Assembly: GCA_018664075.1 (NCBI GenBank)
Contig: JABJOY010000003.1
Coordinates: 1-44,818 of the forward strand
Length of the DNA stretch: 44,818 nt
Origin: Porticoccaceae bacterium
GTDB lineage: Bacteria; Pseudomonadota; Gammaproteobacteria; Pseudomonadales; Porticoccaceae
Direction of reading: 5' to 3'
In this document: positions 35,600 through 42,548 of the stretch, one piece after another
Position numbering within the stretch: the first letter of the stretch is position 1
How the letters are laid out: each line of letters opens with the position of its first letter
Notes under the pieces: generated by a model
Seen by the model: only the letters and a program-made list of their open reading frames with translations
Databases searched by the model: none
What the model was told of the DNA's origin: nothing
Translations under genes and position numbers: made by a program

Positions 35600-36637
35600 T
35601 TATCTTGTTGATTTTCGGGTTACTAACTCAAAACCTGTATTGATATAGTTTGCTATTGGTGTGGTCTTGTCACCGGGGGAGGTTATTTTTTCAAAAATAA
35701 CCTCCATAGCCTTACTGCCCATGTTGTATCGATTAACTCGCACTGTGGAGAGTGCAGGTTCAGCATAGGCGGCCATTTCAATATCATTAAAGCCACAGAT
35801 ACCAAATTTTTCTGGTACCTTGAGCTGCATTTTTTTGCTCTCGTGTAAGACACCTAGTGCCAGATCGTCGTTACAGCAAAATACCGCATCACAGTCGCCT
35901 TTGGTTATAGTCATCAGCTCTCTGAACAATAAGGCACCTTTAGAGACAGAGGATGGCTCGGGGGTAGTTATAACCCTTGTCTTATCCAGGCTGTTTGCTG
36001 CTGATAAAACATGCTCAAACCCGGCTAGTCGCTCGCAGGTTCTGCGGTCCATACGGGCGCCGATAAAACCAATTTTGCTGTAGGACTTATCCAGTAATAA
36101 CTGAGCCACAGCGGCTCCCGCATCAAAATGTGAAAACCCTACATTGATATCAATTGGGTTATCCACTTCACCCATAATCTGAACCACAGGTACAGCAGAC
36201 GCTTGTAACATTGCTTTGGCGGCAGTGGTTTGTTCGCCGCCTGTGATAATTAAACCCTCGGGAGACTGGCCCAGTAAGGTGCGGATGGCGCGCTCTTCCT
36301 CGGCGGCAGAATAATGTGTGTTAAACAGCAGTACCTGGTAATTGGCCGGGGTGGCAATATCATAAATACCACGCAGTACATCGTTAAATACCACATTGGA
36401 TAACGAGGGGATCAGCACGCCAATTAACTTTGATTTTGAAGATGCCAGCACACTAGCCGAGCGATTAGGGATATAGCCCAGCTCGGCAATGGCCGCTTCT
36501 ACTTTCTCGCGGACATTGGCCCGCACGCCGTCATAACCATTGACCACTCGGGATACGGTGATGGGACTAACATCAGCCTTTGCCGCGACATCTTTTAGGG
36601 TAAGGCGCTTACCGCTGTGACTGTCATTGTTTGCCAT
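35600..36637 (-). CDS. LacI-family repressor of the gluconate/beta-glucoside locus
   Basis: This 345-residue LacI/GalR protein has its helix-turn-helix and hinge at residues 12-33 (LTLKDVAAKADVSPITVSRVVN), followed by NRSASVLASSKSKLIGVLIP and a sugar-binding core. The N-terminal style resembles gluconate-responsive GntR of Gram-negatives. It is encoded within the operon it probably controls (gap to gntP 18 nt). The likely target is the palindrome in the divergent GH3/gntK promoter region; gluconate or 6-phosphogluconate is the likely inducer by analogy. Confidence 0.9.
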   Translation of the reverse strand: MANNDSHSGKRLTLKDVAAKADVSPITVSRVVNGYDGVRANVREKVEAAIAELGYIPNRSASVLASSKSKLIGVLIPSLSNVVFNDVLRGIYDIATPANYQVLLFNTHYSAAEEERAIRTLLGQSPEGLIITGGEQTTAAKAMLQASAVPVVQIMGEVDNPIDINVGFSHFDAGAAVAQLLLDKSYSKIGFIGARMDRRTCERLAGFEHVLSAANSLDKTRVITTPEPSSVSKGALLFRELMTITKGDCDAVFCCNDDLALGVLHESKKMQLKVPEKFGICGFNDIEMAAYAEPALSTVRVNRYNMGSKAMEVIFEKITSPGDKTTPIANYINTGFELVTRKSTR

Positions 36638-36655
36638 AGGACTATGATTACATAT

Positions 36656-37993
36656 TTACAAAAACAGGGATATCAGCAGACAGCTGGCCAGTCCGACCAG
36701 AGAGATTAATGTTGTCATAACTGTCCATGTTTTTAAGGTGTTTGTTTCACTCATACCGAGATAGCGACTGACCAGCCAAAACCCGGAGTCATTGACATGG
36801 GAGAGTATGGTTGCCCCAGATGAAATAGCAATAACCAGCAAACCCAAACTGGGTGCCGAGATTGGCTGTAATTGTAATATAGGAGCCATTAATCCCGCGC
36901 CTGTGATCATGGCAACTGTTGCCGAACCCTGGGCAATGCGCGTAATGGCCGCAATTAAAAAACCCAAAATAAATACAGAGAACTGAGCTTCAATAAATAC
37001 CGAGGCCAGCATTTGGCCCACACCAGAATCAATCAGTACCTGTTTAAACGCACCGCCCGCACCTGTGATTAAAATAACAATACCCGCAGGCTCTAACCCT
37101 TTGTTGGCAATATTTAACAATGACTCTTTGTCCAGATCACATTTGGTATGGGCTATCAACAGGGCAAGAATAGTGGCGATGGATAGTGCTACAAATGGAT
37201 GACCTAAAAAGCGGATAGCTGTGAGTAAAGGGCTGCTTTGGGCTAGTACAAAAGGTGCGGTTGTCGCCAACATAATCAGCAACAATGGCAGCAAAATAAT
37301 AGAGGAAACCCAGGCAAAACTCGGTGAGGAAACATCTGATGTAATGGGATTATTGCGATGGGCCTCTGGAACCGCAACAAAAATTTTATTGGCGACAAAT
37401 TGTCCAAACCAGGGTCCTGCAATAATCATGGCAGGTATGCCAGTTAAAGCACCAAACAGAATAACCCAGCCCAGGTCGGCATTAATTAATTCAGCCACGG
37501 CGATAGGGCCAGGAGTAGGCGGGATAAAACTATGGGTAATCGCCAGTCCCGCTAAAAGCGGAATAGCGTAGTACAACAAAGAGCGACCAGAGCGATTAGC
37601 CAGGCCATATAGCAGTGGCGCCAGAATAATAAATGCCACATCAAAAAATACCGGGATGGCGACAACAAAACCGGTCACCCCAAGGCTCCACTGGGTTTTC
37701 TCTGGGCCAAAGGTGCGTATTAAACTGTCAGCAATGCGTTCGATGCCACCGGAGCTCTCTAAGATTTGACCAAGAATAGCCCCCAGACCCACAACAATTG
37801 CCACAAAGCCCAGAGTGCCGCCCATACCATTTTTGATTGAATCTATAACCTGGGTTGGTTCCAAACCTGACAGGAGGCCAACGCTTAAGCTGGCAACCAG
37901 CAGAGCCAGAAATGCTGGTAATCGCAGTGCGATCACCAAAAAAAGCAACAGGGCAATGCCCGCACCAGCCACAAAAAATAAACTTAAATCCAT
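36656..37993 (-). CDS. GntP-family gluconate permease
   Basis: This 445-residue membrane protein has about 12-14 spans and the GntP family hallmarks ITHSFIPPTPGPIAVAELI and NDSGFWLVSRY near the C-terminus. Members carry gluconate, idonate or other sugar acids with protons. Next to a lactonase and a gluconate kinase, gluconate is the likely substrate. It lies 32 nt downstream of the GH3 gene in one operon. Confidence 0.9.
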   Translation of the reverse strand: MDLSLFFVAGAGIALLLFLVIALRLPAFLALLVASLSVGLLSGLEPTQVIDSIKNGMGGTLGFVAIVVGLGAILGQILESSGGIERIADSLIRTFGPEKTQWSLGVTGFVVAIPVFFDVAFIILAPLLYGLANRSGRSLLYYAIPLLAGLAITHSFIPPTPGPIAVAELINADLGWVILFGALTGIPAMIIAGPWFGQFVANKIFVAVPEAHRNNPITSDVSSPSFAWVSSIILLPLLLIMLATTAPFVLAQSSPLLTAIRFLGHPFVALSIATILALLIAHTKCDLDKESLLNIANKGLEPAGIVILITGAGGAFKQVLIDSGVGQMLASVFIEAQFSVFILGFLIAAITRIAQGSATVAMITGAGLMAPILQLQPISAPSLGLLVIAISSGATILSHVNDSGFWLVSRYLGMSETNTLKTWTVMTTLISLVGLASCLLISLFL

Positions 37994-38025
37994 ATCAATT
38001 CCCCGAAGAACGCAAGATTGAACGC

Positions 38026-40287
38026 TTAGTTTTGAGCACTAATGGTTGCGACTTTTAGCCGGTCACCAATAATAATTTCAAATTCACCTGGCTCGACAAC
38101 TGAATTCATGCGCCGGTCTAATAGTGCAAAGTCTTTGTTGGCAATGGTGAAGCTCAGGGTCTGCTTCTCGCCGCGCTTCAAATGCACCCGTTTAAATGCC
38201 ACCAGTTTTCTCACCGGTGTGGTCACTGTGCTGACTTTGTCATTAATATAAATCATCACCACTTCATCGCCGTCCATATCGCCGGTGTTGGTTATATCAA
38301 CACTGAGGTTGAGACTGTCAGTGGTGGATATGGTCTCTGGCAGGCTTAGATTGCTGTAATCAAATGTGGTGTAAGAGAGTCCGTAACCGAAGTAGTACAG
38401 TGGCTTTCGGCTGCTCAAATAAAACCCGCCGCGGTGGAATGCTGAAGGTTTATGGTTGTAAAAGCTCTGCAGATGGCCAACGGACCGGGGCACTGTAATA
38501 GGCAGTTTGCCGCCTGGGTTTATCTTGCCCACTAGGGTTTCGGCGATAGCTTGCCCACCAAACATGCCCGGCTCCCAAGCTTCGACAATAGCATCGGCAT
38601 TTTCAGCTAACCACTCCGACGCAATAGGGCCACCATTGACCAGTACAACAACTAATTTGGCACCGCTGGCTTTAATTTTCTCAAGCAATTCAATCTGATT
38701 GCCAATCAGGTTTAAGGTTGGGCGGTCGACATTCTCGGCACTGGTTTTGTTTTTATCAAAGCGCAGTGAGTTTTCACCCATAACAGCAATAACCACATCT
38801 GCTCGTTTGGCTAACTTGCCCACTTTGGATAATTCTGTAGGTGAAATTACATCATGTCGGGCAATGGCGACATGATCAATTTTAGTGCCTTGGGCATATT
38901 GCTCTTTAACCCCTTCCAGCAAAGTAATAACATTATTGTCTGGCTGCACCCGTGCCCATTCTCCCAGAAGTGCCTGATGGTCAGCATTGGGGCCTGTGAT
39001 CAGGATACGGTCGATATCCTGCTGAATTGGCAATACGCCATTGTTTTTCAGCAGTACCATGGACTTTTGCGCGGTTTTTAATGCCAGCTCAAGATGGCTT
39101 TCCTTAAGCAATGTATCTGCAACCGTCTGTTTATCTGTGTAACGGTTTTCGAACAGTCCCAATTGAAATTTAGAGTAGAGAATTTTGCTGACAGCATGGT
39201 CAATGCGGCTTACTGGTATTTCACCGTTTTCCACCAGATCTTTAACATTGTCGAAAAAACCAGGACCCTGCATATGCACATCCATACCGGCCAGCACAGC
39301 AACCTTGTCTGCCTCTCGCTCTGAGTCAACAATTCTGTGGGCACTTTCCAGACGTTGAATATCCATCCAGTCACTGACGTAAAACCCTTCGAAGCCCCAT
39401 TCATCACGAATCAAGTCAGTTAAATATTCCTCATGGGCATGCGCGGGAATGCCGTTGATTTCGTTGTGGGCAGGCATAATGGTGTAGACACCATTGTCGA
39501 TTGAACCAACAAAGGGCGGGAAAAATATTTCATGCAAAGTGCGCTCGGAAACATCTGCTGGCGCGCCATTGACACCATTATAGGCAATGCCTCCACCTAC
39601 AAAGTGCTTGGCAGATGCCAATACGTTGGTCGATAAGCTAAAGTCGCTACCCTGATAACCTCGCACCATGGCATTGCCCATTTCGGTGACCAGGTAGGGG
39701 TCTTCGCCAAAGGTTTCGCCAATGCGACCCCAGCGTGAATCTCGCACAACTTCAATATTGGGAGAGTAGGCCCAATGAAATCCTGTGGCGCGCATTTCAT
39801 GGGCGGTATATTCAGCCATTAACTCGGCCAGCTCAGGTTCAAATGATGCGGCCAGGCCAATTTGCGTGGCATAGATGGTGGTGGGGCCCATATACATACC
39901 ATGGCCATGGATTGCGTCCGTGGCGATAAGTAGTGGAATTTTAAGTCGTGATTCCTCTGCCAGGCTCTGCAATATATTGGCTTCCTGATAGGTAGAGACC
40001 TTCAAAAACGAGCCAATCTTGCCCTCTTTAATTAACCCTGCTCTGTCACCCAGTGCCAGGGTGTAATCTGATTTAGTGTCTTTGCTATCAAAGTCGATAT
40101 CTGAGGCTTCACCGACAAATTGGCACATCTGACCAATTTTTTCATCCAGAGTCATTTGATTCATTAACAGCTCAACGCGCTTGTCCGAGGTTAGGCTGGT
40201 ATCCAGATAGGATGCTGTTGCGGCTAGGCCGTCCATTGAGATAAACAGAAACGCTGAGAGGGTCAGCCTTTGAATAGCAGAAGTCAT
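38026..40287 (-). CDS. Periplasmic GH3 beta-glucosidase
   Basis: This 753-residue glycoside hydrolase of family 3 has a signal peptide (about 1-24, ending near LAATA), the (beta/alpha)8 domain with LLIATDAIHGHG and SAKHFVGGG, and the catalytic nucleophile Asp306 in GFYVSDWMD. An alpha/beta sandwich domain (about 390-600, with VVIAVMGENS) and a C-terminal fibronectin III-like domain (NTGDMDGDEVVMIYIND) follow. The layout matches BglX-type enzymes that release glucose from cellobiose or laminarin oligosaccharides in the periplasm. Glucose could be oxidised to gluconolactone by a membrane dehydrogenase encoded elsewhere. It heads the operon and diverges from gntK. Confidence 0.92.
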   Translation of the reverse strand: MTSAIQRLTLSAFLFISMDGLAATASYLDTSLTSDKRVELLMNQMTLDEKIGQMCQFVGEASDIDFDSKDTKSDYTLALGDRAGLIKEGKIGSFLKVSTYQEANILQSLAEESRLKIPLLIATDAIHGHGMYMGPTTIYATQIGLAASFEPELAELMAEYTAHEMRATGFHWAYSPNIEVVRDSRWGRIGETFGEDPYLVTEMGNAMVRGYQGSDFSLSTNVLASAKHFVGGGIAYNGVNGAPADVSERTLHEIFFPPFVGSIDNGVYTIMPAHNEINGIPAHAHEEYLTDLIRDEWGFEGFYVSDWMDIQRLESAHRIVDSEREADKVAVLAGMDVHMQGPGFFDNVKDLVENGEIPVSRIDHAVSKILYSKFQLGLFENRYTDKQTVADTLLKESHLELALKTAQKSMVLLKNNGVLPIQQDIDRILITGPNADHQALLGEWARVQPDNNVITLLEGVKEQYAQGTKIDHVAIARHDVISPTELSKVGKLAKRADVVIAVMGENSLRFDKNKTSAENVDRPTLNLIGNQIELLEKIKASGAKLVVVLVNGGPIASEWLAENADAIVEAWEPGMFGGQAIAETLVGKINPGGKLPITVPRSVGHLQSFYNHKPSAFHRGGFYLSSRKPLYYFGYGLSYTTFDYSNLSLPETISTTDSLNLSVDITNTGDMDGDEVVMIYINDKVSTVTTPVRKLVAFKRVHLKRGEKQTLSFTIANKDFALLDRRMNSVVEPGEFEIIIGDRLKVATISAQN

Positions 40288-40337
40288 AAAAATCCCTTGT
40301 TTATATAGGTTTTGCGCTGATTTCTTTGTGGTAAATT

Positions 40338-40370
40338 TTTATACAGTGAACAATTGGTTGCGCAATCATT
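40338..40370 (-). promoter_or_regulatory. Promoter of the GH3 operon with overlapping LacI-type operator
   Basis: A palindrome at 40353-40370 fits the LacI-family consensus TG-N4-CG-N4-CA (TGGTTGCGCAATCA) around a perfect TTGCGCAA core; 14 of 18 positions are symmetric. On the minus strand TTGCGC (40365-40360) is 16 nt from TATAAA (40343-40338), a plausible -35/-10 pair for the GH3 gene. The operator therefore covers the -35, as expected for repression. The site is shared with the divergent gntK. Confidence 0.7.
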
Positions 40371-40476
40371 TTATGTAACAATAACGCCGTTTACAACTAT
40401 TCTGCTAATCCCGTAGATATTTAGATTTATTGGGCGCTTGAAGAAGCTAAAACAATACATTTGCCAGGAACCTGAG

Positions 40477-41052
40477 ATGTCGTTATCAGAAAAAGCGCTT
40501 GAGTCGAGATCGCAACCCCTGCTGCTTGTGGTTATGGGTGTATCGGGAACAGGCAAGTCGACATTGGCTAACGAATTTGCAAGACAGTCTGGATTTATCT
40601 ATCTAGACGCTGACAGTCTGCACAGTGAAAATGCTATTGAGCAAATGTCCCGTGGTATTCCGCTGACTGACGGACAGCGCGGGCCCTGGATACAGCGTAT
40701 ATACCGACAACTCTGTGAATATCAGGCACAAAACAAAAGCTGCATTCTGGCTTACTCCGGGTTGAAGCAACAGCACAGAAAAGTGATATTTAGTGCCTAT
40801 AGGGACAGGGCAGGAGTGTTATTGCATGGAGAGCAAGGGCTTATCATTGAGCGGTTGGCAAAGCGAAGTGACCACTTTATGTCGCCACAACTACTTGGAA
40901 GCCAAATTGCTGAAATGGAACCCTTTGATCAACAGGTGCCATTATTAAAGCTCGATTTGGCTGGTAGCGTAGAGCAGTTGCTCTTGCAGATGCTAAGCTT
41001 TACAGCTTCATTGGAAAACAGCCAGCCCTGTCCATCCAATTCAACAGAGTAA
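40477..41052 (+). CDS. gntK: Gluconate kinase
   Basis: This 191-residue small P-loop kinase has the Walker A GVSGTGKS at residues 21-28, the acidic DADSLHS, LTDGQRGPWIQR and LAYSGLKQQHR, all hallmarks of the GntK family. It phosphorylates gluconate to 6-phosphogluconate in the cytoplasm. ATG 40477 with AGGAA upstream is preferred to TTG 40438. It is divergent from the GH3-gntP-lacI-lactonase operon, so lactonase, permease and kinase form one route from glucose-derived lactone to 6-phosphogluconate. The C-terminus (SLENSQPCPSNSTE) is slightly longer than usual. Confidence 0.92.
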   Translation: MSLSEKALESRSQPLLLVVMGVSGTGKSTLANEFARQSGFIYLDADSLHSENAIEQMSRGIPLTDGQRGPWIQRIYRQLCEYQAQNKSCILAYSGLKQQHRKVIFSAYRDRAGVLLHGEQGLIIERLAKRSDHFMSPQLLGSQIAEMEPFDQQVPLLKLDLAGSVEQLLLQMLSFTASLENSQPCPSNSTE

Positions 41053-41232
41053 ATGTGCAGCGTCAGAAATCCAGTTTATCAATGGCGTGGCGCAACGTAT
41101 CGATCAAAACCATTCAAGTGGCTACGGGTAAAGAGGCCTTGTTGTGAATGGTGATAAAACTAAGTTTTCCGAAGTAGCGCTGCCGTATAGATTGAGCTGA
41201 TATTGTTTATCTGGCGAAGAAATGCTGTTGTC

Positions 41233-41261
41233 ACAATATTGTAATAAAAGTGCTATACAAT
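41233..41261 (+). promoter_or_regulatory. Possible extended -10 promoter of the small secreted protein
   Basis: TGCTATACAAT (41251-41261) looks like an extended -10 element. A perfect palindrome ACAATATTGT (41233-41242) sits just upstream and could be an operator. A usable -35 at normal spacing is not evident. Confidence 0.35.
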
Positions 41262-41296
41262 AGTGGATTTTTTTAAAATTAATGTACGGAGCAGTT

Positions 41297-41584
41297 ATGA
41301 AGAATGTAGTAATGAGCAGTTTGATTTTGTTGATGGTATTACCGGCCATGAGTTTTGCATCATCCTGGGCGCCAGTCGAAGAGGGCGTGGCAGTCAGCGG
41401 TAAGGTTCATGCGATTAAAAAGTCGAAAAAATATCGAAGTGTCGAGAAATGTCGCGCCTATGCTGAGACCAAGTCAGTTGTTGTTGCATTTACCCTGGAT
41501 GCAAACAAAGGAACTTGCTCTACCTATACTTCCGTTAGAAGTCGCCCTGCTAAAGAGGGTGCGATATCTCAGGTTAAAGGTTAG
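41297..41584 (+). CDS. Small secreted protein of unknown function
   Basis: This 95-residue protein has a clear signal peptide (MKNVVMSSLILLMVLPAMSFA, cleavage probably after residue 21) and a basic mature part of about 74 residues. The mature part has two cysteines (EKCRAYAETK and KGTCSTYT) that could form one disulfide. The ATG at 41297 has GGAG six bases upstream; the ATG at 41282 lacks one. I do not recognise the family; the Cys...VAF...Cys spacing vaguely recalls PAN-like domains. It is followed by a strong terminator and stands alone. Confidence 0.75.
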   Translation: MKNVVMSSLILLMVLPAMSFASSWAPVEEGVAVSGKVHAIKKSKKYRSVEKCRAYAETKSVVVAFTLDANKGTCSTYTSVRSRPAKEGAISQVKG

Positions 41585-41680
41585 ACCTTTGCGGTTGCCG
41601 ACGTTCTAACCCGCCTTGCTGCGCAATCGGAGCTCGGATCAATCAGGGGCTTGAATCAGGCCTTCGGCGTAACAAATATA

Positions 41681-41708
41681 AAAAAACCCCAGCTGTGCTG
41701 GGGTTTTT
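41681..41708. terminator. Strong bidirectional terminator
   Basis: The stem ACCCCAGC / GCTGGGGT has a TGT loop, a run of A on the left and of T on the right. It can end the small secreted gene (plus strand) and lies just downstream of the minus-strand tRNA 3' fragment, so it may be the original tRNA terminator. Confidence 0.9.
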
Positions 41709-41713
41709 GTGTT

Positions 41714-41739
41714 TGGCGCACCCGGAGGGATTCGAACCT
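41714..41739 (-). other. tRNA 3'-end fragment, probable attachment-site (att) scar
   Basis: Read on the minus strand this is GGTTCGAATCCC then TCCGGGTGCGCCA: a T-loop, acceptor 3' strand and encoded CCA resembling the 3' end of a tRNA-Arg. No D-arm, anticodon arm or 5' acceptor strand lies upstream, and the 5' side of the T-stem no longer pairs, so it is only a fragment. A 3'-end tRNA copy is what remains at the far end of an element inserted by a tyrosine integrase. Confidence 0.75.
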
Positions 41740-41769
41740 TATCTCTCGATCCACAAAGCCAGTTTCTCT

Positions 41770-41849
41770 GTACACATTGCTATCATTGACGTATACACTT
41801 CCGTTGTCAATCACTTTAAAATAGCAATTGTGTGTACGTTTGTGTGTAC
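41770..41849. repeat. Nested inverted and direct repeats beside the tRNA fragment
   Basis: GTACACATTGCTAT (41770-41783) is inverted as ATAGCAATTGTGTGTAC (41821-41837), which has three extra bases. Inside, ATTGAC (41785-41790) is inverted as GTCAAT (41806-41811). TTGTGTGTAC occurs twice in direct orientation (41828-41837 and 41840-41849, 12-nt period), and GTATACACTT / GTACACTTT are related. Such clusters next to a tRNA-derived core resemble integrase arm-type or excisionase binding sites. Confidence 0.6.
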
Positions 41850-41993
41850 ACTTTATGGAAAATAAAGAGCAGGGGGACTACCTAGAGGAGGCGGGGGAGT
41901 CTGCTGAGTGCTTGTGATTGTTACTGTATCTGGGGAGATACAAAGTAGGCTGATGTCAAAAAGCTGCTGATTAGGCAGTAGCTATACTAAGAC

Positions 41994-42018
41994 ACAAAAA
42001 AACCCTGCGTTAACAGGG
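41994..42018 (-). terminator. Hairpin terminator, minus strand
   Basis: On the minus strand CCCTG-TTAACG-CAGGG is followed by a run of seven to eight T. No gene immediately upstream on that strand explains it; the lipoprotein gene ends about 530 nt away. Confidence 0.6.
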
Positions 42019-42143
42019 CTTCTTCGGAGAGATACAACTGATCATGTTTTAGGGGGAGAAGCATTCACGCTTTCTAAGACAGCTATGTGATGGAAAGTTC
42101 ATTTCGGTCTGAATCTTTCTACTCCTACATTACTTGTACTTAA

Positions 42144-42278
42144 TCAGAATACCCATCAGCACACGACGCCATAGCTGTTCAGCAGCAACATCAGCATTGG
42201 GCTAAGGAAGTAATGCTAGAGACTTGGCAGGAGCATTTGGGCGGTGTGGGGACTATGGTGAAGGTGGATTTGCCTTGA
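42144..42278 (+). pseudogene. Possible 3' remnant of a decayed gene
   Basis: A 44-codon open stretch without a start codon reads SEYPSAHDAIAVQQQHQHWA, then KEVMLETWQEHLGGVGTMVK and VDLP before TGA. Its amino-acid composition looks like real protein, and it directly follows a stop codon in frame. It is too short to identify; it may be a relic of an element gene. Confidence 0.25.
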
Positions 42279-42442
42279 TCGTTAGCACCTCTTAGTCAGC
42301 ACTTAATTTTAATCAAAGAACCCAAATAACAAGAGAATTAGAATATCTAAATACCTTCCATAGTACCGTCCATGGGATCATTTGCTAGGCGAGTCTTTTC
42401 ATTCACGTGCTTTAAAAAATGAAGCCCCCAAGAAGAAAAAAA

Positions 42443-42466
42443 CCCCAGATTGACTGGGATCTTTTT
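42443..42466. terminator. Terminator downstream of the surface lipoprotein gene
   Basis: The stem CCCAG-ATTGA-CTGGG has an A-run on the left and ATCTTTTT on the right. It lies about 80 nt past the 3' end of the minus-strand lipoprotein gene and fits as its terminator (A-run becomes T-run on that strand). Confidence 0.75.
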
Positions 42467-42548
42467 AATCCAACATTCAGTGACTCACACATTGCTACGG
42501 TAAATAATTGCTGAAATTGAAAGCAATGAAAAGTGAGTCAGGCAATGA

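Larger units (their letters stand above)
41740..42548. other. Gene-poor stretch at start of putative island
   Basis: About 800 nt with no intact gene of convincing size. It contains nested repeats next to the tRNA fragment, a very short frame at 41857 (MENKEQGDYLEEAGESAECL), two terminator-like hairpins and a possible gene remnant, listed separately. Composition is more AT-rich than the preceding 41 kb by eye. Confidence 0.6.

Noticed and set aside
41122-41349. 75-codon minus-strand frame
   Set aside because: It overlaps the small secreted gene and its promoter, and has no ribosome binding site or homology cue.
41714-41739. Intact tRNA or tmRNA gene
   Set aside because: Only the T-arm and acceptor 3' strand are present; upstream sequence does not fold into the remaining arms.
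42144-42278. SEYPSAH segment as a vanadium haloperoxidase/PAP2 motif
   Set aside because: Only a few residues match and the following sequence is unlike that family.
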